DNA of 64,000 bases from Streptomyces sp. Je 1-79 (GTDB lineage Bacteria > Actinomycetota > Actinomycetes > Streptomycetales > Streptomycetaceae), in assembly GCF_025195125.1 (NCBI RefSeq), contig NZ_JAMGSL010000007.1:248001-312000 (forward strand). Direction: 5' to 3'. The translations under genes were made by a program, and so were the position numbers. Position 1 is the first letter of the stretch. The number at the start of each line of letters is the position of its first letter. Shown in pieces: positions 53,143 through 62,600 of the stretch. The notes beneath the pieces are model-generated. The model was not told the DNA's origin and made no database searches. It saw only the letters and a list, made by a program, of their open reading frames with translations.

Positions 53143-54102
53143 ATGAAGCCGCGCTGTGCCGTACTCGACGACTACCAGGGCGTCGCCCTCTCCTCCGCCG
53201 ACTGGAGCCCGCTCGCAGACCGTGTGGACGTACGCGTCCTGCGCGAGCACCTGACCGACCGGGACGCGCTGGTCGCCGCCGTCGGGGACTGCGAGATCCT
53301 CGTCGTCATGCGGGAGCGGACGCCCCTGGACGCCGAGCTGCTCGGCCGGCTGCCCAGGCTGCGGCTCGTGGTCACGTCGGGGATGCGCAACGCCTCCATC
53401 GACCTGACGGCGGCGGCCGCGCTCGGGATCACGGTCTGCGGTACGGCGAGCGGCTCGGAGCCGCCCGCCGAACTGACCTGGGCGCTGATCCTCGGCCTGG
53501 CCCGGCAGGTGCGGGCCGAGGCGCAGGGGCTGCGCGAGGGAGGGCCCTGGCAGTCGACGGTCGGCGCGGACCTGGCCGGGCGGACGCTCGGGCTGGTCGG
53601 TCTCGGCAAGATCGGCGGCCGGGTCGCCCGGGTCGGTCTCGCCTTCGGCATGGAGGTCCTCGCCTGGAGCCCGAACCTGACGCAGGAGCGGGCGGCGGAG
53701 CACGGGGTCGCGTACGCGCCGGGCAAGCGGGAGCTGCTGGAGCGCGCGGACGTGGTGTCGCTCCACATGGTGCTGTCCGAGCGGACCCGGGGGATGGTCG
53801 GGGAGGCCGAGCTGCGGGCGATGCGCCCGTCGGCGTACCTGGTCAACACGTCACGGGCGGGGCTGGTCGACGGCGAGGCGCTGCTGCGGGCGCTGCGCGA
53901 GGGCTGGATCGCGGGGGCGGGGCTCGACGTCTTCGCCACGGAGCCGCTGCCGGCCGACGACCCGTTGCGCACGCTGCCGAACGTCCTGGCGCTGCCGCAC
54001 CTGGGGTATGTGACGCGGGGGAACTACGACCGCTACTTCGGGCAGGCGGTGGAGGACATCGAGGCGTTCCTGGCGGGTACGCCGATACGGACCCTGGGCT
54101 GA
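53143..54102 (+). CDS. D-isomer-specific 2-hydroxyacid dehydrogenase
   Basis: A 319-residue NAD(P)-dependent dehydrogenase. The nucleotide motif is LGLVGLGKIGGRVARVGLAFGMEV, with catalytic Arg region (YLVNTSRAGLVDGEALL), the glutamate region (DVFATEPLPADDPLR) and the catalytic histidine in LPHLGYVTRGNYDRYF. It reduces a 2-keto acid to the D-hydroxyacid or the reverse, and resembles phosphoglycerate dehydrogenase-like members. ATG 53143 has GGGGGG just upstream; ATG 53134 is an alternative. Downstream is a tandem repeat. Confidence 0.9.
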   Translation: MKPRCAVLDDYQGVALSSADWSPLADRVDVRVLREHLTDRDALVAAVGDCEILVVMRERTPLDAELLGRLPRLRLVVTSGMRNASIDLTAAAALGITVCGTASGSEPPAELTWALILGLARQVRAEAQGLREGGPWQSTVGADLAGRTLGLVGLGKIGGRVARVGLAFGMEVLAWSPNLTQERAAEHGVAYAPGKRELLERADVVSLHMVLSERTRGMVGEAELRAMRPSAYLVNTSRAGLVDGEALLRALREGWIAGAGLDVFATEPLPADDPLRTLPNVLALPHLGYVTRGNYDRYFGQAVEDIEAFLAGTPIRTLG

Positions 54103-54118
54103 CGCCGACCGACGGGGG

Positions 54119-54275
54119 CCCTGGGCTCACGTCCGTACGGGCGCCGGGCTGACGCCGGTACGGGCGCCGGGCTCACGCCGTCCGACGGGGCCCTGGGCTC
54201 ACGCCCGTACGGGCGCCGGGCTGACGCCGGTACGGGCGCCGGGCTGACGCCGACCGACCGGGGCCCTGGGCTCAC
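54119..54275. repeat. Intergenic tandem repeat of about 72 bp
   Basis: Units beginning CCCTGGGCTCACG occur at 54119, 54191 and 54264, so the period is 72-73 bp. Each unit contains two copies of GTACGGGCGCCGGGCT. The array has just over two copies and lies between the dehydrogenase stop and the GntR-gene end. It has no coding role and may form hairpins that terminate transcription. Confidence 0.8.
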
Positions 54276-54377
54276 GCCCCGGCGCCCCCGCCCGCCCGGG
54301 GCGCCGGGGCCTGCCCGGCGTGCAGACGCTGAACCACCGCCCGGCGCCCGGGCGGTGGCCGGCGTCCGCGACGGCGT

Positions 54378-54740
54378 TCAGGGTGTCGACAGGGCGCCCC
54401 TGACGAGGGTCAGCAGTTCGTCGTCGGTCAGGCCCAGGGTCCGGGCCTCCGTCACGACGGACCTGACCCGTTCCGCGAGGTGGGCGCGGGCGCCCACCGG
54501 GGCGCCCGGCACGATGACCGCGCCCCGGCCCCGGCGGAGCTCGATCAGGCCCTCCTCGCGCAGGCGCTGGTAGCCGCGCAGGACCGTGTGGACATTGACG
54601 CCCAGCGAGTCGGCGAGCTCCCGGGCCGCCGGAAGGCGTTCGCCGGGGGCCGCCGAACCGTCGGCGAGGGCGCCGCGCACGCACGCGGCGATCTGGTCGC
54701 CGAGGGGCACGGCGGAGGCGGGATCGACCCGGAACAACAT
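54378..54740 (-). CDS. GntR-family regulator, YtrA subfamily
   Basis: A 120-residue short GntR regulator. The winged helix (VPLGDQIAACVRGALADGSAAPGERLPAARELADSLGVNVHTVLRGYQRLREEGLIELRRGRGAVIV) is followed by only a short dimerisation helix (HLAERVRSVVTEARTLGLTDDELLTLVRGAL). The absence of a large ligand domain places it in the YtrA group, often linked to transporters or envelope genes. It starts 2 bp after the DUF1648 gene end, so both are in one operon, and it probably regulates itself at 55710-55722. Confidence 0.92.
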   Translation of the reverse strand: MLFRVDPASAVPLGDQIAACVRGALADGSAAPGERLPAARELADSLGVNVHTVLRGYQRLREEGLIELRRGRGAVIVPGAPVGARAHLAERVRSVVTEARTLGLTDDELLTLVRGALSTP

Positions 54741-54742
54741 GG

Positions 54743-55684
54743 TCAGACGCTCTCACGCCGAGCCACAAGCGCGTTCAACAGGGCCGCCGCCGTCCCCGCG
54801 TCGGGGACGCTGACCGCGAACTCCCGGCCGCCCTCCCGCCGTACCACCAGCGCCTCGCCCGAGCGCAGGACGAGACCGGAGCGGTGGGCGCGGACGCGGT
54901 AGCCCCAGCCGCCGAACTCCCCCAGGGCGTCGATCTCCCGGGCGCTCGCGCTCTCGACCCGGTCGAGCGGTATCCGCATCCGAGGCCGGGGCAGGAGCGC
55001 CGGGCGCAGGGTCAGCCCGCGCCGGTCGACCGTGACGCGGGCCTGGGCCAGACCCAGGACGAGAAGTCCGCTCGCCCCCAGGACGAGGGCGACCGGCCAG
55101 GGCGCGGCGAGGAGGAGCAGGAGCCCCGCCACCACAAGGACCGCGCCCATGGCGGTCATCGGACGCGAGCCCGTGCCCCGCGACCAGCCCGCGGCCTCGC
55201 CCGGGCCGAGCGGGAGCATCGGCGACGACGGTTCGAGGACGCCGGGGACGGCCGGGGCGTCCTGCGGTACGAGCCTGGCCAGGGCCCACCCGGCCAGGGC
55301 GAGGGCCCCGCCCGCACCGGCCGCGACGGCGAGGTTGGTGAGCGGCGAGACCACCCGCGCCGCGTCGGACGCGTCGAGGTTGTCCCGTACGAGCAGGATC
55401 AGCAGCGTGCCCGTGGCGCCGGCGGTCAGCCACGCGCCCCAGAGCGCGCCGCGCCGTACGAGCAGGGTCCAGCCCGTGCCGAGGCCGAGCAGCAGACCGG
55501 AGCCGACCACGGCGAAAGCGGCCAGGCCGGTCCAGCCGTCGGCGCGGCCGTCCGTCGAGAAGTGGGTGGCGAGCGGGTCGGGCAGCCGGTCGCCCCACAG
55601 CCCGAACAGGGTCAGGTGGAGAGCGAGCGCGAGCAGGAAGGGGAGCGCGGCGAAGAGACGAAGGCGGGGCGGAACGCGGTGCAT
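54743..55684 (-). CDS. DUF1648 domain membrane protein
   Basis: A 313-residue protein with about six membrane helices and a C-terminal soluble part. The first 60 residues have the DUF1648 pattern (LPFLLALALHLTLFGLWGDRLPDPLATHFSTDGRADGW). After two helix pairs, residues about 220-310 are beta-rich (RVTVDRRGLTLRPALLPRPRMRIPLDRVESASAREI) and resemble a PH-like domain. It is the first gene in an operon with a YtrA-type regulator and may take part in envelope stress response. Exact role unknown. Confidence 0.82.
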   Translation of the reverse strand: MHRVPPRLRLFAALPFLLALALHLTLFGLWGDRLPDPLATHFSTDGRADGWTGLAAFAVVGSGLLLGLGTGWTLLVRRGALWGAWLTAGATGTLLILLVRDNLDASDAARVVSPLTNLAVAAGAGGALALAGWALARLVPQDAPAVPGVLEPSSPMLPLGPGEAAGWSRGTGSRPMTAMGAVLVVAGLLLLLAAPWPVALVLGASGLLVLGLAQARVTVDRRGLTLRPALLPRPRMRIPLDRVESASAREIDALGEFGGWGYRVRAHRSGLVLRSGEALVVRREGGREFAVSVPDAGTAAALLNALVARRESV

Positions 55685-55709
55685 GGGACCTCCCGTACGG
55701 TGAACTTGT

Positions 55710-55722
55710 TAGTACTCTACTA
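55710..55722. promoter_or_regulatory. Candidate YtrA-type operator
   Basis: TAGTA-CTC-TACTA perfect inverted repeat, flanked by TTGT and AACAA, 26 bp upstream of the DUF1648 start, in an A/T-rich stretch. Such AGTA/TACT dyads fit GntR/YtrA regulators. Confidence 0.65.
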
Positions 55723-55839
55723 GAACAATGCGCTTATCGCCCAAGGGGTGCCCGGTTGCCGCCAGTTGTCGGCGCGGAACGTCGGCAAAGGGCCCCGCGG
55801 GTCCGTGACGGCGGGGCGGGGGTGTGGGACGGTGGAGGT

Positions 55840-56787
55840 ATGGCCGTACCCGTGATCCTCGACTGCGATCCCGGTCACGACGACGCGTTCAACATCCTGC
55901 TGGCCGCCGCCCACCCGGCCGTCGACCTGCTCGCCGTCACCACCGTGGCGGGCAATCAGACGGTGGAGAAGACCACCCTCAACGCCCGCCGGGTGTGCTC
56001 CGTCGCCGGGATCCGCGGGGTGCCGATCGCGGCCGGCCGGGACCGTCCGCTGCACGGGGCGCCGCTCGTCGCCGAGAACATCCACGGCGACTCGGGGCTC
56101 GACGGCCCCGGCTTCGGCGACGCCGAACCGGACGTCCCGCAGGACCCGCGCGACGCCCGCACGCTGATCCGGGACGTCCTGCTCGCGCATCCCGCGCCCG
56201 TGACGCTCGTCCCGACCGGGCCGCTGACCAACATCGCCACGTTTCTGCTCGCCCATCCGGAGCTGACCCCGCGCATCGAGCGGATCGTGCTGATGGGCGG
56301 TTCGGCCGACCGCGGGAACACCACCCCGGCGGCGGAGTTCAACATCTTCTGCGACCCGGAGGCGGCGGACATCGTCTTCTCCAGCGGGGTGCCGATCACG
56401 ATGTTCGGGCTCAACGCCACCCACCAGGCACAGGCGACCGCGGACGTCGTCTCCCGGATCGCGGCCCTGGGCACCCCGCTCGCCAGGCTCTGCGTCGAGC
56501 TGCTGACCTTCTTCGCCGCGACCTACCGCGAGGTGTACGGCTTCGACGCGCCGCCGCTGCACGACCCGCTCACCGTGGCGCACCTGATCGACCCGTCGCT
56601 GATCAGCCTGGTGCGGGCGGCGGTGTCGATCGAGCTGACCGGCACGCACACCCGGGGCGCGACGGTGGTGGACCTGCACGGAGTGACGGGCCGTCCGGCC
56701 AACGCGGAGGTGGGGGTGGAGGTCGACGTCCCGGGCTTCTGGGACCTGATCGTGGAGGCGGTACGGGTGTTGGGCGAGCGCACGTAG
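55840..56787 (+). CDS. Nucleoside hydrolase (inosine/uridine-preferring type)
   Basis: A 315-residue enzyme that cleaves the N-glycosidic bond of ribonucleosides for salvage. The calcium-binding N-terminal motif is VILDCDPGHDDAFNILLAA (DxDxxxDD). Other conserved parts are VPTGPLTNIATFL, IVLMGGSADRGNTTPAAEFNIFCDPEAADIVF, and the HDPLTVAHLIDP histidine near the C-terminus. ATG 55840 follows GGTGGAGG. Purine or pyrimidine preference is not clear. Confidence 0.94.
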   Translation: MAVPVILDCDPGHDDAFNILLAAAHPAVDLLAVTTVAGNQTVEKTTLNARRVCSVAGIRGVPIAAGRDRPLHGAPLVAENIHGDSGLDGPGFGDAEPDVPQDPRDARTLIRDVLLAHPAPVTLVPTGPLTNIATFLLAHPELTPRIERIVLMGGSADRGNTTPAAEFNIFCDPEAADIVFSSGVPITMFGLNATHQAQATADVVSRIAALGTPLARLCVELLTFFAATYREVYGFDAPPLHDPLTVAHLIDPSLISLVRAAVSIELTGTHTRGATVVDLHGVTGRPANAEVGVEVDVPGFWDLIVEAVRVLGERT

Positions 56788-56825
56788 AACGCGGACGCCC
56801 AGGGCTGCCGGGCGGGACGACCGGC

Positions 56826-56938
56826 CCGGCAACCCCGGAGGCGCCTCGGTCCGGCAACCCCGGAGGCGCCTCGGTGGTGCACCTCAGCGGTGCTGCCTCA
56901 GAGGCGCCTCAGTGGTGCACCTCAGCGGTGCCGCCTCA
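56826..56938. repeat. Short tandem repeats of 25 and 38 bp
   Basis: Two identical 25-bp copies at 56826-56850 and 56851-56875 (containing AACCCCGGAGGCGCC), then two 38-bp units at 56863-56900 and 56901-56938 (containing GGTGCACCTCAGCGG) with about two differences. They fill the gap between convergent genes. Confidence 0.82.
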
Positions 56939-56955
56939 AGCGACGCGCGTCCGCC

Positions 56956-57819
56956 TCAGTCGTCCAGTACGCCGTGCAGGGCCTTCGCGAACTCGGCCGG
57001 GGCCCCCTGCTGGCCGAACTCGCCGCCCAGGAAGCCGCCGTGGTGGCTCGGGAACAGCGCGGGCTCGCCGCCCAGACCGGCGGCGACCTCCACACCGGCA
57101 CGGGCGGCGAACTCGCCCTGGGACTCCTCGCCCACCGCCACGACGATGCGCGTCGACGCGGCACGGAGCGCGGCGAAGTCGGGCCGGTAGCCGGTGCACC
57201 CGAGGATGTTCTGCCCGAGCAGCGGGTCGTCGCGCGAGCCGTCGTCCTCGGCGGGCAGGCCGAAGTCGGCGGGCGAGGGGGCGGGCTCGTCGGCCCAGTT
57301 CGCCGGGAAGGGGCCCTTCCGGCTGGTCACGCCGAGGAACTTCGCCATCGCGGGGCCCATCCCCTCCCGCAGGTACGTGGCGTGGATGTCGGCGCAGACC
57401 TCCAGCGCCGCCTCCCGGTCCGGAAGAACCTGCGCCGTCGGCGGCTCGTGCGCGACGAGCGTCCGGACCAGGTCCCCGTGCCGCTCCACGAGGGCGAGGG
57501 CGTTGACCGCGCCGCCGCTGCTCGCGAAGACGTCCACCGGGCCGGTGCCGAGCGCCTCGATGATCCGCCGCAGGTCGTCGGCGTGCTCCTCGGGGGTCGT
57601 CCGGGCGGCGCCGTCGGTACGGAGGCTGCGGCCCACTCCCCGCGGGTCGTAGGTGATGACGGTCCGGTCGGTGAAGTGCGACGCCAGCGTTCCGAAACCG
57701 CTCGCGTCCATGGGGGAACCGATCAGGAACAGGGGCCGGCCGGCGGAGTCTCCGGCACGGATGTCGTAGCGGAGGGTGGCGCCGGGCGCGTCCAGGGTGC
57801 GGGTGTCGGTCTCGGTCAT
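56956..57819 (-). CDS. Alpha/beta hydrolase
   Basis: A 287-residue alpha/beta hydrolase. The nucleophile elbow is VFASSGGAVNALAL, the oxyanion strand is LFLIGSPMDASGF, YDPRGVGRS follows strand 4, and the final histidine is in PSHHGGFLGGEFG. It starts MTETDTRTLDAPGATLRYDIRAG. It diverges from the ABC-F gene with two AGACG-N3-CGTCT operators in the common region, so both are probably coregulated, perhaps in drug resistance. Substrate unknown. Confidence 0.88.
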   Translation of the reverse strand: MTETDTRTLDAPGATLRYDIRAGDSAGRPLFLIGSPMDASGFGTLASHFTDRTVITYDPRGVGRSLRTDGAARTTPEEHADDLRRIIEALGTGPVDVFASSGGAVNALALVERHGDLVRTLVAHEPPTAQVLPDREAALEVCADIHATYLREGMGPAMAKFLGVTSRKGPFPANWADEPAPSPADFGLPAEDDGSRDDPLLGQNILGCTGYRPDFAALRAASTRIVVAVGEESQGEFAARAGVEVAAGLGGEPALFPSHHGGFLGGEFGQQGAPAEFAKALHGVLDD

Positions 57820-57915
57820 GGTTCTCTCCTCGGTCCTCGCACGGTCACAGGGGTAGACACCCGGGGTCCGCGGAACTCATCGCTCTGGCGCGCGGCACCC
57901 CCGAAAAGATTGACG

Positions 57916-57984
57916 AGACGAACCGTCTTGCGAAACCGGAGAGGACTCTCTACTCTCGAACGAGCAAGACAAGACGATACGTCT
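57916..57984. promoter_or_regulatory. Divergent promoter with two 5-3-5 operators
   Basis: AGACG-N3-CGTCT at 57916-57928 and again at 57972-57984, centres 56 bp apart. Between them a promoter-like TTGCGA-N17-TACTCT (57928-57956) points to the ABC-F gene. Dyads of this type suit TetR- or MarR-like repressors; none is encoded next to them in this window. Confidence 0.65.
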
Positions 57985-58021
57985 CGTCTCTTCTATGGCA
58001 GTCGACGGCAGGAGATCGCCC

Positions 58022-59602
58022 TTGTTCCGTGTCCAACTCACCGACGTCACCAAGCGCTACGACGACCGGCTCGTCCTCGACCGGGTCTCCCTCACCGTCC
58101 GTACCGGCGAGCGCCTCGGCGTCGTCGGCGACAACGGCTCCGGGAAGTCCACGCTCCTCCGGCTCCTCGCCGGCCTGGAACGGCCCGACAACGGCACCGT
58201 CGCCGTCGACTCCCCCGGCGGTCTCGGCCACCTCGCCCAGACCCTGGACCTCCCGGACACGGCCACCGTCGGCGACGCCGTCGACCTGGCGCTCGCCGAC
58301 GTACGGAAGCTGGAGCGGGCGATCCGGGCCGCCGAGGCGGAACTCCCGCGCACCGGGGACCTCGACGGCTACGCCGCCCTCCTCGCCGCGTACGAGGCGC
58401 GGGGCGGACGGGACGCCGACCGGCGGGTCGAGATCACCCTCAGGCAGCTCGGCGAGACCGCCCCGCCCGACCGGGACCGCCCGCTCGCCACGCTCTCCGG
58501 CGGGCAGCGCTCCCGCCTCGCGCTCGCCGCGACCCTCGCCGCCGACCCCGAGCTGCTGCTGCTCGACGAGCCGACCAACGACCTCGACGACGAGGCCGTG
58601 GCCTGGCTGGAGGAGCGGCTGCGCACCCACCGGGGGACGGTCGTCGCCGTCACCCACGACCGGGCCTTCCTCGACGAGGTCACCACCGCCGTCCTGGAGG
58701 TCGACCACGAGCTGCGGACGGTACGCCGGTACGGCAACGGCTACGCCGGCTATCTGACCGGCCGCGCCGCCGAACGGGCCCGGTGGGAGCGGGAGTACGA
58801 GGAGTGGCGGGCGGAGTCCGCCCGCTACTCGGCCCTCGCCGACACGAACATCGACCGCTTCTCCGCCATCCCGCGCAAGGCCCCGGCGTCCTTCAGCGGG
58901 GCGGGCGCGTTCCGGGCCCGGTCACGGGCGCACGGCACCATGAGCAGGATCCGGGCCGCCCGGGAGAGGCTCCAGCGGCTCACCGAGAACCCGGTGGCGG
59001 CGCCCCCGGAGCCACTGCGGTTCACGGCGGACATCGAGGGCCGTGCGGGCGCGGTCGCGCTGACGGACGTACGGGTGGAGGGCAGGCTGCGCCTGGACTC
59101 CCTGCACCTGGCTCCCGGCGAGCGCCTCCTGGTCACCGGCCCCAACGGGGCGGGGAAGACCACGCTGCTCAAGGTCCTCGCGGGCGAACTCACCCCGGAC
59201 GTAGGGACGGTGACGGCCCCGCCCCGGGTCGGGATGCTCCGCCAGGACACCGCGCCGCCGGACGACGCCCGTACGGTCGCCGCCGCGTTCGGCGAGGGAC
59301 GGGAGGAGGAGCTGCTGCGGCTCGGGCTCTTCGCGGCAGCCGATCTCGCCACGCCCGTACGGGAGTTGTCGACGGGCGGGCGACGCAAGCTGGAGCTGGC
59401 CCGCCTGGTCACCCGCCCGGCGGACCTGCTCCTCCTCGACGAACCGACCAACCACCTGGCCCCCGGCCTCGTCGAAGAGCTGGAGGCCGCGCTCGCGCGG
59501 TACACGGGCACGCTGGTGATCGTCACCCACGACCGACGGATCCGCCGTGGCTTCCGGGGCAGGCGTCTCGACCTGGCCCCGGCGCACGCGACCCCGGTCT
59601 AG
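58022..59602 (+). CDS. ABC-F family ATP-binding protein (ribosome-protection type)
   Basis: About 526 residues with two ABC domains and no membrane segment. Domain 1 has GDNGSGKST, LSGGQRSRLAL and LLLLDEPTNDLDD. The interdomain linker is about residues 230-315, then domain 2 has GPNGAGKTT, LSTGGRRKLELA and LLLLDEPTNHLAP. ABC-F proteins act on the ribosome, and Streptomyces members often give resistance to macrolides, lincosamides or pleuromutilins. TTG 58022 is preferred, as GGAG lies 7 bp upstream; an ATG at 57995 lacks one. Its stop overlaps that of cobN. Confidence 0.9.
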   Translation: MFRVQLTDVTKRYDDRLVLDRVSLTVRTGERLGVVGDNGSGKSTLLRLLAGLERPDNGTVAVDSPGGLGHLAQTLDLPDTATVGDAVDLALADVRKLERAIRAAEAELPRTGDLDGYAALLAAYEARGGRDADRRVEITLRQLGETAPPDRDRPLATLSGGQRSRLALAATLAADPELLLLDEPTNDLDDEAVAWLEERLRTHRGTVVAVTHDRAFLDEVTTAVLEVDHELRTVRRYGNGYAGYLTGRAAERARWEREYEEWRAESARYSALADTNIDRFSAIPRKAPASFSGAGAFRARSRAHGTMSRIRAARERLQRLTENPVAAPPEPLRFTADIEGRAGAVALTDVRVEGRLRLDSLHLAPGERLLVTGPNGAGKTTLLKVLAGELTPDVGTVTAPPRVGMLRQDTAPPDDARTVAAAFGEGREEELLRLGLFAAADLATPVRELSTGGRRKLELARLVTRPADLLLLDEPTNHLAPGLVEELEAALARYTGTLVIVTHDRRIRRGFRGRRLDLAPAHATPV

Positions 59603-62600
59603 CCTTCGGCGCCGTCCTCCAGGTCGCCCTCCGTGTCCAGGAACACCTGGCGCAGGGCGGCCAGGGTCTCCGGATCCGGCTTCTCCCACATGCCGCGCGA
59701 CTCGGCCTCCAGGAGGCGCTCCGCGATGCCGTGCAGGGCCCAGGGGTTGGCCTCCTTCAGGAAGGCCTGGTTCTCCGGGTCGAGGACGTACGTCTCCGTC
59801 AGCTTGTCGTACATCCAGTCGGCGACCACGCCGGTCGTCGCGTCGTAGCCGAAGAGGTAGTCGACCGTCGCCGCGAGCTCGAACGCGCCCTTGTAGCCGT
59901 GGCGGCGCATCGCCTCGATCCACTTCGGGTTGACCACCCGGGCGCGGAAGACCCGCGAGGTCTCCTCGACCAGGGTCCGGGTGCGGACCGTCTCCGGGCG
60001 GGTGGAGTCGCCGATGTACGCCTCGGGCGCCGTGCCCGTGAGCGCGCGGACGGTCGCCACCATGCCGCCGTGGTACTGGAAGTAGTCGTCCGAGTCGGCG
60101 ATGTCGTGCTCGCGCGTGTCCGTGTTCTTCGCGGCCACCGCGATCCGCTTGTACGCCGTCTCCATCTCGGCGCGCGCCGGGCGCCCTTCGAGGCCGCGGC
60201 CGTAGGCGTAGCCGCCCCAGACCGTGTACACCTCGGCGAGGTCCGCGTCCGTCCGCCAGTCGCGCGAGTCGATCAGCTGGAGGATGCCCGCGCCGTACGT
60301 GCCCGGCCGGGAGCCGAAGATCCGGGTGGTCGCGCGCCGTTCGTCGCCGTGCTCGGCCAGATCGGCCTGCGCGTGCGCCCGTACGTAATTGTCCTCGGCC
60401 GGCTCGTCGAGCGAGGCGGCGAGCCGTACGGCGTCGTCGAGGAGCCCGATGACGTGCGGGAACGCGTCCCGGAAGAAGCCCGAGATGCGCAGCGTCACGT
60501 CGATGCGCGGCCGCCCCAGCTCGGCGAGCGGGACCGCCTCCAGACCGTTCACCCGGCGCGAGGCGTCGTCCCACGTGGGACGGATGCCGAGCAGCGCAAG
60601 GGCTTCGGCCACGTCGTCGCCCGCCGTACGCATCGCGCTCGTGCCCCACAGGGAGAGCCCGACGGAGGTCGGCCACTCCCCGTTGTCGGCGCGGTAGCGC
60701 TCCAGGAGCGAGTCGGCGAGGGCCTGGCCGGTCTCCCACGCGAGGCGGGAGGGGACGGCCTTGGGGTCGACGGAGTAGAAGTTCCGGCCGGTCGGCAGCA
60801 CGTTGACCAGACCGCGCAGCGGCGAGCCGGAGGGGCCGGCAGGGACGAACCCGCCGTTCAACGCGTGGACGGCGTGGGCGAGTTCGTCGGTGGTCCCCGC
60901 GAGCCGGGGCACGACCTGCTCGCAGGCGAAGCGCAGTACGGCGGCGACGTCGGGACCGTACGCGGCGGCGACCGCCGGGACCGCGTCCAGGGACCAGTCC
61001 GCCGCCTCCATCGCCTCGACCAGCTCGCGCGCCGTCGCCTCCGCCTCGTCGGCGGTGGTGCGGGTCGCGGCCGACTCGTCCAGGCCCAGAGCCTCGCGCA
61101 GACCCGGCAGGGCCTGCGTACCGCCCCAGATCTGCCGGGCGCGCAGGATCGAGAGCACGAGGTTGACCCGCGCCTCACCGGCCGGCGCCCCGCCGAGCAC
61201 ATGCAGACCGTCCCTGATCTGCGCGTCCTTGACCTCGCAGAGCCAGCCGTCGACGTGCAGCAGGAAGTCGTCGAAGCCGTCGTCCTCCGGGCGGTCCTCC
61301 AGGCCCAGGTCGTGGTCGAGCTTCGCCGCCTGGATCAGCGTCCAGATCTGCGCGCGGATCGCGGGCAGCTTCGACGGGTCCATGGACGAGATCTGGGCGT
61401 ACTCGTCGAGCAGCTGCTCAAGGCGCGCGATGTCGCCGTAGGAGTCGGCGCGCGCCATCGGCGGCACCAGGTGGTCGACGAGGGTCGCGTGCACGCGGCG
61501 CTTGGCCTGCGTGCCCTCGCCCGGGTCGTTGACGAGGAACGGGTAGACCAGCGGGATGTCGCCGAGCGCCGCGTCCGGGCCGCAGGCGGCGGACAGGCCC
61601 GCGTTCTTGCCGGGCAGCCACTCCAGGTTGCCGTGCTTGCCCAGGTGGACCATGGCGTCCGCCCCGAAGCCGCCGTCCTCGGCGCGCGCGGCGATCCAGC
61701 GGTAGGCCGCCAGGTAGTGGTGGGAGGGCGGCAGATCGGGATCGTGGTAGATCGCGATCGGGTTCTCGCCGAAGCCGCGCGGCGGCTGGATGAGGATCAG
61801 CAGGTTCCCGCGCCGCAGGGCGGCGAGGACGATGTCGCCCTCGGGGTTACGGGACCGGTCGAGGAACATCTCGCCCGGCGCCGGACCCCAGTGCTCCTCG
61901 ACGGCCTCGCGAAGCTCGGCCGGGAGGGTCGCGTACCAGCGCTTGTAGTCGGCGGCCGGGATGCGGACGGGGTTGCGGGCGAGCTGCTCCTCGGTGAGCC
62001 AGTCCTGGTCGTGGCCGCCGGCCTCGATCAGGGCGTAGATCAGCTCGTCGCCGTCGCCGGAGACGAGCCCGGGGATCTCCTCGACCGGGCCGAAGTCGTA
62101 CCCCTCCTCCCGCAGCCGGCGCAGGAGCGCGACGGCGGACGCGGGGGTGTCGAGACCGACCGCGTTGCCGATCCGGGAGTGCTTGGTCGGGTACGCGGAG
62201 AGGACCAGGGCGAGCTTCTTCTCGGCGTTCGGGATGTGCCGCAGACGGGCGTGGCGGACGGCGATCCCGGCGACGCGCGCGGCGCGCTCGGTGTCGGCGA
62301 CGTACGCGGGCAGGCCGTCCTCGTCGATCTCCTTGAAGGAGAACGGGACGGTGATGAGCCGGCCGTCGAACTCGGGGACGGCGACCTGGCTGGCGGCGTC
62401 CAGCGGGGAGAGGCCCTCGTCGTTCTCCTCCCAGGCCGCACGTGAGCCGGTGAGGCAGAGCGCCTGGAGGATCGGTACGTCGAGGGCGGCGAGCGCGCCC
62501 GCGTCCCAGGCCTCTTCGTCGCCGCCGGCCTGCGCCTCGGCGGGCTTGGTGCCGCCGGCCGCGAGGACGGTGGTGACGATCGCGTCGGCCCCGCGCAGGG

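Noticed and set aside
56890..62445. Very long open frame (1851 codons) on the plus strand opposite cobN and through the ABC-F region
   Set aside because: It is a shadow of GC-rich codon bias: the composition is Arg/Val/Asp/Gly-heavy, it has no family motif, and it overlaps cobN, ABC-F and hydrolase genes that have full motif sets.
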